64,000 nucleotides of DNA, taken from a virus. Where the stretch lies: positions 1-64,000 of IMG/VR virus record IMGVR_UViG_3300025010_000055; one strand, written 5' to 3'. The stretch's first letter is position 1, and each line of letters starts with the position of its first letter. The position numbers and the translations under genes are program-made. Of this stretch, positions 1 to 8,658 are shown piece after piece. A model generated the notes under the pieces. That model was not told where the DNA came from, made no database searches, and saw only the letters and a program-made list of their open reading frames with translations.

Positions 1-49
1 GGAACAATAGCGCGCGAGGGTTTAGCGCATAGGGGGTGTGGGTAGTATT

Positions 50-412
50 TTGACGGATATAACAAAAGAACAAAGGATTTCCAAAGAGATAACCAGGCTT
101 AAGCGGTTATTTAAAAACATCCCGAAAGACACCACAAACGCTGCCCTGGCGCTGATTAAAAACGCGGCCTTTATGACAGTAACTTTGGAAGACCTCCAGG
201 AAGAGATAAATGATAAGGGCGCTGTGGTTGAATACAAAAACGGTGAGAACCAGTTTGGTACCAAGAAAAGCCCTGAGGTAGATATCTACAACACGATGAT
301 TAAAAACCTGTCATCTGTGATTAAACAGTTGACGGATTTAATACCGGCTGCCGAAAAGCCAAAGAAGGGCGAAGAGGCAGCAGACGAATTTATGAAAATC
401 TTAAAGCGGTGA
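50..412 (+). CDS. terS: Phage terminase small subunit (P27-like)
   Basis: This small helical protein (about 120 residues) is probably the DNA-recognition subunit of the packaging motor. It has the look of P27-type small terminases: a basic helical N-terminus, a central region around 'TVTLEDLQEEI', and a C-terminal acidic/basic tail. It lies 4 bp before the large terminase gene, the usual order. TTG at 50 is preferred because the AGGGGG at 31-36 is too close to the alternative GTG at 38, although GTG is possible. The call rests mainly on position and size; no catalytic motif is expected. Confidence 0.7.
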   Translation: MTDITKEQRISKEITRLKRLFKNIPKDTTNAALALIKNAAFMTVTLEDLQEEINDKGAVVEYKNGENQFGTKKSPEVDIYNTMIKNLSSVIKQLTDLIPAAEKPKKGEEAADEFMKILKR

Positions 413-416
413 TGCT

Positions 417-2147
417 ATGGCTAAGATTGAGGTACCGGAATACATTGAGGCCTGGCATGACTACGTAGAACGCGAACCTAAAAAACACTGCAAGGAAATC
501 AAACAGCTTAAACGGTTAATCGAAAAATTACTTAAGAGTAAAACAGTCCATTATGACGATACAGACGTCCAAGGATTTATAGATTTTTGCAAGCTACTTA
601 AACACAAGGAAGGACGTTGGGCAGGTCAGCCATTTGAGCTAAACCAAGAACAGCGTTACATAGTCGCTTGTGTTTTTGGTTTTAAAATGTTCGATGAAGA
701 ACTAGGCATGGAGGTACGCTATTTCCGTGAGCTAGTTCTTTTTGTTGCCAGAAAATGGGGCAAGAGTACATTTATATCGGCCATAGCCTTGTTTTTATTT
801 ATGGCTGATAGAGAGCCAGCTGCTCAGGTCTGGTGCCTTGCAACGATTAAGACGCAGGCCGCGATCGTTTACGAGGCGGCGAAGTCGTTTGCTATTAGCT
901 CAGAGGTGCTGAGTAAATACTGTCGAACAAAGCGCGATAAAGATAACGCAGAGATGCTGTTGTTTCTTGCCGGAAACAGTTTCATGAAGGCCGGATCCAA
1001 GAATAACGAATCTCAGGACGGACTAAACCCACACGCGTACATTATAGACGAATGCCACGCGATTAAGAATCGTAACACCTACGACGTGTTTTCGTCGGCC
1101 TGTGGGGCAAGGACGCAGCCGCTGGGGGTTATCATTTCGACGTTTGGATTTGTCAGGGAAGGGATATTTGATAGTATCCTGGAACGTTGCCAGAAGGTTT
1201 TGTCAGGGAAGTCTAAGGAACGAATTTTCCCGATGATTTTTCGGATTGATGATGGGGATAAGGTAGAGGATCCGCAGTGCTGGGCAAAAGCTAATCCGGG
1301 CATGGTTGAGGCAAGACCGACAATGTCGTATTTGGAAGGCGAGTATCAGAAGGCACTCCAGGATCCAGCACAGATGCCCAGTTTCCAGGCGAAGCATTTA
1401 AACCGGGCCAGTTCGTTAGCCGTCGTTTATTTTGATATCGGTATAGTTGACCGATGCGCCATCGATATGACGGAAGAAATGATATCTGATAAGTACGCTG
1501 TCGGTGGTGTGGACATTGCAGAAACTACTGACTTATGTAACGCTTCGGCTTTAATTCCGCTTGGTAGGAAATTATATTTGTTCCAAAAATACTTCATTGC
1601 CCGCTCACGCATCGAGAAAAACAGTAAAGCTGACAAGATGGCTTATGAGAGCTTTTGTAATACAGGAGCAAATGACGAATTAAACCGCGAACTGATGCAC
1701 ATATGCGAAGGAAGTAGGGTTAGTAGAAAAGACGTTGTGCAGTGGTATGTTGATTTAGTCGAAAAATACCGGGTAACGTTCTGGAAAATAGGTGGAGATA
1801 GGTGGCATTTTCTTGACTTTGCTGAAGACATGGAAATGGCCGGGTTTCCGAGAGAAAATAAGGACGGTAAGGGTGTTTTGTTTGAAGTAGCCATGGGGGC
1901 TAAAAGTTTAAGTAAGCCGATTAAGGAAACGAGAGCCTTAATGGAGGATGGAATACTACAGTATAGTCGTCACAACGGTTTATTTAGGTGGTGCACAACA
2001 AACACGGCAGTTATTGCTGACGTAAACGGAAATATCCAGCCTAACAAGGCTAAGAGTAAATCCAGGATTGACGGCTACATTGGATTTTTGACGTCGTATG
2101 TGGCATACAAAAAATGCGAGGATATGTTTAAGGAGTATCAGTCGTAG
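417..2147 (+). CDS. terL: Phage terminase large subunit (packaging ATPase/nuclease)
   Basis: This 576-residue protein is the motor that cuts the concatemer and pumps DNA into proheads. A Walker A-like stretch 'ARKWGKST' lies near residues 111-118 and a Walker B 'IIDECHA' near residue 209, as in HK97-type terminases. The C-terminal half starts with 'GGVDIAETTD' (about residue 362), which fits the first acidic residue of the RNase H-like nuclease domain. The length is normal for the family. It follows terS and precedes portal, the classic packaging order. Confidence 0.93.
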   Translation: MAKIEVPEYIEAWHDYVEREPKKHCKEIKQLKRLIEKLLKSKTVHYDDTDVQGFIDFCKLLKHKEGRWAGQPFELNQEQRYIVACVFGFKMFDEELGMEVRYFRELVLFVARKWGKSTFISAIALFLFMADREPAAQVWCLATIKTQAAIVYEAAKSFAISSEVLSKYCRTKRDKDNAEMLLFLAGNSFMKAGSKNNESQDGLNPHAYIIDECHAIKNRNTYDVFSSACGARTQPLGVIISTFGFVREGIFDSILERCQKVLSGKSKERIFPMIFRIDDGDKVEDPQCWAKANPGMVEARPTMSYLEGEYQKALQDPAQMPSFQAKHLNRASSLAVVYFDIGIVDRCAIDMTEEMISDKYAVGGVDIAETTDLCNASALIPLGRKLYLFQKYFIARSRIEKNSKADKMAYESFCNTGANDELNRELMHICEGSRVSRKDVVQWYVDLVEKYRVTFWKIGGDRWHFLDFAEDMEMAGFPRENKDGKGVLFEVAMGAKSLSKPIKETRALMEDGILQYSRHNGLFRWCTTNTAVIADVNGNIQPNKAKSKSRIDGYIGFLTSYVAYKKCEDMFKEYQS

Positions 2148-2185
2148 GGGGTGGGTTAAGTTGTGAAAACGTTGGAGGTGATAAC

Positions 2186-3406
2186 TTGGGATTTTTCGGT
2201 TACGTAGCTAACTATTTTAAAAAAGACAACGAACTAACAGCCTCCAAAATAATAAACCTGTTGAATCAAGGCTACTCGTTAATGCAGATAAACAGGCGTT
2301 TGTACGACATACCAGAAGTCAGGACGGCGATAAATTTCGTAGCTGAGAAGGTCGGCAGTATACCGTTCTATCACGCGCGCGATGACACTGAGGGCAGCAT
2401 ACAAACCGTCTTTGACCGGTACCAGTACGTGTTGGGTATTAGGACTAACCCTTACCATTGCCCGCAGGTGTTTTGGACGCAGGTAATAACAACGCTACTG
2501 CTCACTAATAACAGCTTCATAATGCCGGATTGGGATGACAACGGTAACCTAAGGGCATTGTATCCGCTGCCGTTTACGCAGTTTGATTTTACTCAGGATG
2601 CTGACGGCAGACTGATAATTATTTTCCCGTCCTCTGGCAGTTACGCATTTTATTACGATGACATCATTCACCTGCAGCGGTTCCCGACCCAAAAAGGTGG
2701 GGCGGCCCGGCAGGCGGTAGGAAACTATGAGGAAATTGTAAACACGATGCAGGCACAGGCCGTGGGGGATAGTAAGAACAGTCAAAGGATAGCGGCGTTA
2801 CTGCAGGTTAAGACCCAGCTAAAAGGCTCAGACATGCTGAAAAAGCTGAATGAGTTTAAGGAACTGTTTTTAAGTGCTGAGAACACAACCGGCTTCGGCA
2901 TGATCGGTGCTGAGTATGAAGTACACAAATTGGATTTAAAGCTGAGCCCGCTGAATAAAGACCTGCTGGAAGCCATTATAGGGTATTTGTATAACTATTT
3001 TGGTGTTAGTAAGGAAATTATAACTCATACCGCTAGTGAGTTGCAGTATGAGCAGTTTATCGACAATACGATTAAACCGTATGCTTGGCAGATTGAGGAA
3101 GAACTTACTTACAAATTGTTTTCGGATACGGAGATATATCACGGCAACCGGGTTTATTCCGAACTGGTTGACTTGGAAATTAGCACGTTATCAGCAAAAA
3201 CAGCGTTTTACAAAGAAATGGTTTATGGAACAATAATGAGCCGTAACGAAATCAGAAAACGCCTGGGCCTCCCTAAGGGCCCGCCTGAGTTGGACAAGTT
3301 TCTTGAAAATAAAAACTTCCAGGTGCTAGGTGCAGGGAGTTATATTGTTGAGGGAGGTGATACGGATGGAGAAGGAAAAGAAGTCCCCGCTGGCACTGTT
3401 GAATAG
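2186..3406 (+). CDS. Phage portal protein (HK97 family)
   Basis: The 406-residue protein forms the dodecameric vertex ring through which DNA enters and leaves. It has the family's N-terminal segment ('VRTAINFVAEKVGSIPF', near residue 45), the central wing and a helical C-terminal crown. Length and position between terL and protease are typical. The start is TTG at 2186, 5 bp after GGAGGTGA. Its 3' end overlaps the protease gene by about 40 bp, consistent with translational coupling. Confidence 0.92.
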   Translation: MGFFGYVANYFKKDNELTASKIINLLNQGYSLMQINRRLYDIPEVRTAINFVAEKVGSIPFYHARDDTEGSIQTVFDRYQYVLGIRTNPYHCPQVFWTQVITTLLLTNNSFIMPDWDDNGNLRALYPLPFTQFDFTQDADGRLIIIFPSSGSYAFYYDDIIHLQRFPTQKGGAARQAVGNYEEIVNTMQAQAVGDSKNSQRIAALLQVKTQLKGSDMLKKLNEFKELFLSAENTTGFGMIGAEYEVHKLDLKLSPLNKDLLEAIIGYLYNYFGVSKEIITHTASELQYEQFIDNTIKPYAWQIEEELTYKLFSDTEIYHGNRVYSELVDLEISTLSAKTAFYKEMVYGTIMSRNEIRKRLGLPKGPPELDKFLENKNFQVLGAGSYIVEGGDTDGEGKEVPAGTVE

Positions 3407-3989
3407 AAAGCGGGTGCAGTTTGATGATGACAGGTCTAAATTCAGAGCGATAACAGAGGAAGTTGACGGACAGAATGTTAGACGGTTAAGGGGTTACCCG
3501 ATTCTGTTTAATGTTCCAGGCAAGCCGCGCAGACAAAGCCCATGGGTAGAAATAGTTAATCAAAATGCTTTAGTTGGCGTTGATTTGTCAAAGCTGGTTA
3601 TGTTATTTGATCACAACACTACTTGGGTATTAGGTAGGGTAGGCAAGAACATGCGGGCCGAGGTGGACGCTACCGGGTTGTTTGTTGAAGTAACTTTGGG
3701 CAACACATGGATCGATGACTATGTATTTGATAGGGTGAGTCGTGAGATTGTGGATGGAATGAGTTTTTGGTTTGATAGCAAGGCTGTTATTGCAACCAAC
3801 TGGGAAACCAAGACGGATATTATTATGCAGATAAATGAGATTTACGAGGTGTCTGTGCTGGTATTCCCTGCCTACGAGGATACTATTGTAGTCGCACAGG
3901 ACGAACCAGCTCCTGACCCGGTGCCTGACGATGCCGCAGAAATTGAGGCTAAGAAAATGGCTTTAATTAGCCTGATTAGCCAGTTATAA
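3366..3989 (+). CDS. Prohead maturation protease (HK97/U35 family)
   Basis: This 207-residue serine protease is predicted to trim the capsid protein delta domain during prohead maturation. The candidate catalytic His is in 'LFDHNT' (about residue 82) and the nucleophilic Ser in 'DGMSFW' (about residue 131), the pairing seen in HK97 gp4-like enzymes. The ATG at 3366 is chosen because GGAGGTGA ends 5 bp before it; an upstream in-frame TTG at 3330 lacks such a site. The gene starts inside the end of the portal gene. Confidence 0.9.
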   Translation: MEKEKKSPLALLNRKRVQFDDDRSKFRAITEEVDGQNVRRLRGYPILFNVPGKPRRQSPWVEIVNQNALVGVDLSKLVMLFDHNTTWVLGRVGKNMRAEVDATGLFVEVTLGNTWIDDYVFDRVSREIVDGMSFWFDSKAVIATNWETKTDIIMQINEIYEVSVLVFPAYEDTIVVAQDEPAPDPVPDDAAEIEAKKMALISLISQL

Positions 3990-4017
3990 AAAATTTAATC
4001 CACAGGAGGACAACGAA

Positions 4018-5241
4018 TTGCTTACAAAAATTAGCGCAAAAGAAGCCGCAGAACTTAAGCGGGAAAAAACGATGATTGAAGAAAAACGGCTGGCCCTGAA
4101 AGAGCAGGTTAAGAATCACAGGGGCATGTCTACTGAGGAACTGAACGAAACAGCCGAGAACCTCAGAAGCCTGTCCGATCGTATGGATGAAATTAACGAA
4201 AAGCTGAAGGCTGGTCATCAGGAGCAGCAGCGCAGCAGACTGCCGGGTCCTGGTAGTAGGAATAACGATATCACCCAGGAAAACTTCCGTTCCAGCGCCC
4301 AATACCGGGATGCTTTCTACCGTAGTTACGTAAGCAGCAAGATCAGTGAAGCCGATGCAGAAATTATGTCCTTCGGTAAACGCGCAGTCACAGACATGAA
4401 TGGTGGTAGCGTTACGAGTGGCGCCGAGTACCTTGTCCCCCAGACCACCCTTGACCGAGTATATGCAGTAATACAGCAGTATGGCCGTCTTTACTCTGCC
4501 ATTACCAAATTTGGATTCACCGGTGACGTGTCTCTGCCTATTGGTACAACTGGGGCGCCGACAGAAAATGCGGACGGAACAGTTACTCTTAACTTTACAA
4601 TTACGGAAGTTAAAATTAACCAGCAGGCTGTTGTTGCTACTATCATTGTTAAGAACCTGTTACTCAAAAACAGCATTCCAGCATTCGAACAGTATCTGGC
4701 AATGGAAATCGGTAAGTACATCGGGTTGCTACTTGAAAACTATGTTTTAAACGGATCGACAGTTACGTCCACTTTCCAGGGTATTATCACTGCGATCAAA
4801 GCGGCCAGCGCAGACAATGAATACACTAATATGGACTGGCGGCAACTATCCGAAATCCTTGCAGATGTTGAAAGCCCCTATGGTGATAACGGAAGTTGGG
4901 TAATGAAACGGTCAACTTTTTTCCGTGAATTTTTTGCCATGACTGATGCTGCAGGTAAACCGCTTGTAACAATAAACCCGGTGCAAGGTGGACCTGGTCA
5001 GTCTAATTTCCTAATAGTTGGTCAGCCTGTCATTTTCACGTCTCAAATGCCTGATACTGACTCAATTCTGTACGGTGATCTTAGTACCTACGTCGTAAAT
5101 GAGTCCGAGCAATTTATGATCGAGTCGAACACGTCTGAAAAGTTTAGTGAAGATAAGACGGTTTGGCGCGGCAAGGTATATTCAGGTGGTAAGCCGCTGT
5201 TTGCTACAGAAACATTCACTTACTACAAGAAAGCATCGTAA
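4018..5241 (+). CDS. Major capsid protein (HK97 fold)
   Basis: The 407-residue precursor has a charged coiled-coil N-terminus (about residues 5-75), which corresponds to the scaffold-like delta domain, followed by the capsid domain starting near 'ENFRSSAQYRDAF'. The TTG start at 4018 follows AGGAGGACAACGAA. It is placed right after the protease, as expected for a cleaved capsid precursor, and is followed by an intrinsic terminator, which is common after this highly expressed gene. Confidence 0.93.
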   Translation: MLTKISAKEAAELKREKTMIEEKRLALKEQVKNHRGMSTEELNETAENLRSLSDRMDEINEKLKAGHQEQQRSRLPGPGSRNNDITQENFRSSAQYRDAFYRSYVSSKISEADAEIMSFGKRAVTDMNGGSVTSGAEYLVPQTTLDRVYAVIQQYGRLYSAITKFGFTGDVSLPIGTTGAPTENADGTVTLNFTITEVKINQQAVVATIIVKNLLLKNSIPAFEQYLAMEIGKYIGLLLENYVLNGSTVTSTFQGIITAIKAASADNEYTNMDWRQLSEILADVESPYGDNGSWVMKRSTFFREFFAMTDAAGKPLVTINPVQGGPGQSNFLIVGQPVIFTSQMPDTDSILYGDLSTYVVNESEQFMIESNTSEKFSEDKTVWRGKVYSGGKPLFATETFTYYKKAS

Positions 5242-5270
5242 GGAGGGGGTAAAACCCCTTCTTAGTTTTT
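5240..5270 (+). terminator. Intrinsic terminator after capsid gene
   Basis: The stop codon merges with a G-rich arm (5240-5249) that pairs with CCCCTTCTT (5255-5263) across a TAAAA loop, followed by TTTTT at 5266-5270. The stem has one mismatch. The GGAGG inside the left arm is used in the hairpin rather than as a ribosome site for the next gene, which has its own GAGGAGG at 5280. Confidence 0.6.
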
Positions 5271-5291
5271 CAGTATACGAGGAGGTAAGGT

Positions 5292-6584
5292 ATGAGTAAA
5301 TATCATCCAAAATTCGATAACTATATACCGTCCGATGTACCCGGAAGAAAAGTTGAAAGGTCGTATTTAGCCCACTTCCAAGTCTCTGCCGCCGACGCCG
5401 TTGCCGCAAGCGCAGCAGGCGTATTGACCGCGACTAATCTTGGCGCGGCGGCAGAGACAAAAACAACCGGAATAACTAACCCGGCAGTCCCACGGGGACT
5501 GTCGATAGTAGGTAATGTGTCCGGCATAACCGGGAATGTGGTGGTGACGGGTACTAACTACGCCAAAGAAGCTATGACAGAGACATTAGCGCTGAACGGT
5601 ACTGCAACCACACACGGAAACAAAGCCTTTAAAACCGTAACCAGCGTTGCTTTGCCAGTGCAGGTGCATACACCGGTGGCTCAGGTAGAAACGGCCACAG
5701 CAGCCGGTACGGTAACCACAGCAGGTAATGCCTCCGTGGTAGTTACTGCCGCGGGGATGACTGGCTCGCCAAAAACAATAGCCGTCCCCGTGACTGGTAC
5801 CTGCCAGGTTGAAACAGCAACCGTTGTCGGCACTATCGGCGCAGCCGGACAAGGTAATGCTACTGTTGTAGTGACTGCTGCAGGTATGACGGGATCGCCT
5901 GTCACTCTGGCTGTTGCTGTAGCCAATAACGACACCGCCGCGCAGGTGGCCGGTAAAATTAAGACAGCCATGGGCCTTGACGCGGGCATAGCCGCATTTT
6001 TCACTGTTGGCGGATCTGACGCTGCAATTATCCTGACAAGAAAAGCCGCCACTGCTAACGATGCCACCATGAACGTTGCGATAGACAACGGCACCTGTAC
6101 CGGCCTGACTGCAGCGCCTACGTCCGAGAATACCACCGCTGGGGTAGTTGGTGACGATGCTTCGGGTATTGCTGGTAAAATTAGAACTGCTTTAGCTGCT
6201 GATACAGCAGTAGCAGCGCTGTTTGCAGTATCCGGTGCCACAGATAAAGTTATCTTGACCAAGCTAACACCTGCCGCAAACGATACCTCTCTAAATATCG
6301 CCATTGCGGATGACACATCTGTTGGCGTAACCACTGCCGCCAGCAGCGCAAATACTACGGCAGGGGTGCCGTATGACATTGTGAGCGTTGGTTGGAATGA
6401 TAAGCTGGGACTGCCGTATCAGTTGACACGCAATACCATTATCCCGGGCCTGACGTTTTTGGATAATACCAGGGAAGCCACGGAGCCAACAGTAACCGTA
6501 AGCGCGACGGCATTGGAGTCTAACGCAATAGATTTAAACAGCGCTCTTGATGGTACAGCGGTTGATGTCTACCTGGTGGTATAA
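5292..6584 (+). CDS. Ala/Thr-rich virion structural protein with tandem repeat
   Basis: This 430-residue protein is very rich in Ala, Thr and Val and looks all-beta. It contains internal duplications: 'VVVTAAGMTGSP' appears twice (about residues 145-205), and two units of about 70-75 residues (roughly 215-285 and 290-360) share the pattern 'AGKI(K/R)TA...TTAGV'. Its place between capsid and head-tail connector suggests a head decoration, fibre-like or neck protein. I do not recognise a named family. Start ATG follows GAGGAGGTAAGGT. Confidence 0.75.
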   Translation: MSKYHPKFDNYIPSDVPGRKVERSYLAHFQVSAADAVAASAAGVLTATNLGAAAETKTTGITNPAVPRGLSIVGNVSGITGNVVVTGTNYAKEAMTETLALNGTATTHGNKAFKTVTSVALPVQVHTPVAQVETATAAGTVTTAGNASVVVTAAGMTGSPKTIAVPVTGTCQVETATVVGTIGAAGQGNATVVVTAAGMTGSPVTLAVAVANNDTAAQVAGKIKTAMGLDAGIAAFFTVGGSDAAIILTRKAATANDATMNVAIDNGTCTGLTAAPTSENTTAGVVGDDASGIAGKIRTALAADTAVAALFAVSGATDKVILTKLTPAANDTSLNIAIADDTSVGVTTAASSANTTAGVPYDIVSVGWNDKLGLPYQLTRNTIIPGLTFLDNTREATEPTVTVSATALESNAIDLNSALDGTAVDVYLVV

Positions 6585-6853
6585 TGACAGACATGGAACT
6601 GCTAGAAAAGGTCAAGGCCGGGTTGGGTTTGTCTGGTGAGTATACGGATCCGGCCATACTGCCGAAGGTGTTGGCTACCAAAGGCTACATGGTCAACGCT
6701 GGGGTTACGGTAGAGCAGGTAGAATCGGATTTAGGCATAGTCTGCCTGACGGTGGGCGTGAATGACCTATGGAACCTAACAAGCGGGGAAGTAAAATTTA
6801 GCCCCGCTTTTGATATTATTTTATGGCAATTGAAGGCGGTGAGTATGCCATAG
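6584..6853 (+). CDS. Head-tail connector protein (gp6-like)
   Basis: An 89-residue helical protein whose C-terminal part ('GVNDLWNLTSGEVKFSP') matches the pattern of Firmicutes-phage head-tail connector proteins, which sit under the portal ring. The ATG overlaps the preceding stop (TAATG), so it is translationally coupled. The size is slightly short for gp6-like adaptors (usually about 95-110 residues). The assignment is by pattern and position. Confidence 0.65.
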   Translation: MTDMELLEKVKAGLGLSGEYTDPAILPKVLATKGYMVNAGVTVEQVESDLGIVCLTVGVNDLWNLTSGEVKFSPAFDIILWQLKAVSMP

Positions 6854-8298
6854 CTAAGATTGATAACATGACCCCTGGAACGGGCAGGAGATTGAAAGAA
6901 GACAGCACGACGGTTAACATTGCGGATAAGATAGAGGCCATAGCCGAGGCCTTGGATCTATCGACGCTGGCAACTAAGGATAACCAGGACGCTCAAACTT
7001 CTGCCCTAAACGATATACTGGAACAGCTTGAAATAGGTAATGCTCCTAACATATTAAGAAACACTGGTAAAAACCCTCCCGTTGGGGTTATTTTAGGCGC
7101 AGCCGGGACATATGAGTCAGACTCCATTGACAGACCAAATCAAAATATACCCGTAGGTCAAACAAGAGTATGGGTATATGCAGATCAATCCGGTACTCTG
7201 AATCTTCGGGAATCGCATAATGGAACTAATTGGACGACAACTAATTCTTTGTCTATATCTGCCGGAATAACCAATATAATGAACTGGTTTAAATTGACCC
7301 GTAGATATGCCAAGATTGAATACGTTAACGGTGGTGTAGCGCAAACAGAGTTTATTGTATTGCAATATTTCCTTGGCGTTGGAGTAACCATTATAAAAGC
7401 AGAGGATGGAGATATCGTCAGTATTGGTAGTAAAGCAGATGCTGCTGTTACAGATCCTACTTTGTCTGGTAGTGAGATTGCATTATTAAAGGGTTTGCTG
7501 ACAAAAATAAATACTATTATCGACGGTACTACCCCTGCTACTACCGTACTAACGGCAGGAAATAATTTCGTTGGAACTGTTAGTATATCCCCTGAATCTG
7601 ACGGGAATATCCTACAGGTGAATAGTGACGGTTCTATCAATGCCCAACTAATTGGTACAGACCCCAATAGTGGATCGTCTGTACAGCAGAGCATTGTCGA
7701 TATGGAAGGATTTGGTGTTGCTCCTGTCCAGATCAGAGGGAGTAATCAAGTCGGGGGAACAATGGATGCCAGTGTTGTAGATGTTGACACAGACGCTGAA
7801 AATATACATGGTGCGGTATCTGTGTCGTGGAGAAAATCAGGTGTCGGCGCTCCAGAATTTGGTACAGATGCTAACCCTGTCGCTATCAAACTAACTGGTA
7901 GTATACCTTCGGGAAATAATACGGTTGGAAATATCGGCATAAACGCTGGTTCTAATTTAATCGGAAAAACTGCAAACAATTTTCAGGAAAGAGTGTTTAA
8001 CTTGATTGTTGGGGCAGGTGCAACAGTAACAAGTGACACCTACCAACTTGAAGGAAGAAAATTAGTAGGAATTTTTATTACAACAGGAACGGGAACAACG
8101 TATACACTGAGAATACGATACCTGAAAGCAAATGAAGCAGCTCCATATGGTCAGACGGATGTTGTAACTTCAAAAACTGGAGCTAATTCATTTGATGTAT
8201 ATACTACAGGGTGGGAAGCTTCATTTTATCGTTTAGCTATTACTGATATTGGTGGTGCTGGTTTTACGGCAACAATTAACTTAAAGGAGAGAGATTAA
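6823..8298 (+). CDS. Large virion structural protein, beta-rich
   Basis: A 491-residue protein whose N-terminus 'KIDNMTPGTGRRLKED' opens a helical segment (to about residue 75), followed by beta-sandwich-like sequence. It overlaps the previous gene by 31 bp if ATG 6823 is used, but that ATG has no ribosome site. AAGGCGGTGA at 6834-6843 instead points to initiation at ATA 6850 or ATG 6868. The last 300 bp are noticeably more AT-rich than the gene start. The function is unknown; neck, whisker or accessory tail roles are possible. Confidence 0.7.
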   Translation: MAIEGGEYAIAKIDNMTPGTGRRLKEDSTTVNIADKIEAIAEALDLSTLATKDNQDAQTSALNDILEQLEIGNAPNILRNTGKNPPVGVILGAAGTYESDSIDRPNQNIPVGQTRVWVYADQSGTLNLRESHNGTNWTTTNSLSISAGITNIMNWFKLTRRYAKIEYVNGGVAQTEFIVLQYFLGVGVTIIKAEDGDIVSIGSKADAAVTDPTLSGSEIALLKGLLTKINTIIDGTTPATTVLTAGNNFVGTVSISPESDGNILQVNSDGSINAQLIGTDPNSGSSVQQSIVDMEGFGVAPVQIRGSNQVGGTMDASVVDVDTDAENIHGAVSVSWRKSGVGAPEFGTDANPVAIKLTGSIPSGNNTVGNIGINAGSNLIGKTANNFQERVFNLIVGAGATVTSDTYQLEGRKLVGIFITTGTGTTYTLRIRYLKANEAAPYGQTDVVTSKTGANSFDVYTTGWEASFYRLAITDIGGAGFTATINLKERD

Positions 8299-8299
8299 T

Positions 8300-8566
8300 T
8301 TGCAAATAATTGATAGTTTACCAAAAGATTTAATGGACGAAACACAAGTAATATTGCCGTGTGCAGGTATAGATGATGAAGATAATTGCATGGAAGGTAC
8401 AGCTAGTATTGATTTTATAGTTTTGAAATTTCAGATTGACGGAAAAGAAAAACCTCTTTCAGAAGATGACTTGCAAAATATATATAATATTTGCGACAGT
8501 ATGGGTGTATATGGAGAGCCGTGGAGTCGTAGTTGGTCAATTTGGAGAGAACAAGGACTTGCCTAA
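8300..8566 (+). CDS. Small acidic protein of unknown function
   Basis: This 88-residue acidic protein starts at TTG 8300 behind AAAGGAGAGAG and directly follows the large structural gene (1-bp gap). It has no recognisable motif; Cys residues near 20 and 29 could bind a metal or be incidental. The gene is AT-rich like the end of its upstream neighbour, so the two may have been acquired together. Because it is co-directional with structural genes it may be a tail-fibre accessory or chaperone, but this is only inferred from position. Confidence 0.6.
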   Translation: MQIIDSLPKDLMDETQVILPCAGIDDEDNCMEGTASIDFIVLKFQIDGKEKPLSEDDLQNIYNICDSMGVYGEPWSRSWSIWREQGLA

Positions 8567-8608
8567 CTAACGAAGGTGCGAATTTTAGGTATATAGTTAT
8601 TTAGTTAG

Positions 8609-8637
8609 TTGCGATAAGACTCGATATATGGTATAAT
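8609..8637 (+). promoter_or_regulatory. Sigma-A-type promoter ahead of broken integrase
   Basis: TTGCGA (8609-8614), a 17-bp spacer and a perfect TATAAT (8632-8637) lie just upstream of the integrase remnant. Having its own promoter in the middle of a structural operon marks the remnant as a former independent cassette. Confidence 0.65.
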
Positions 8638-8658
8638 TAATGACAAATAATCATAAAG

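Noticed and set aside
5681-6379. Long minus-strand open frame opposite the Ala/Thr-rich structural gene
   Set aside because: It is a composition shadow of a GC-rich, low-complexity gene, without a ribosome site and inside a plus-strand operon.
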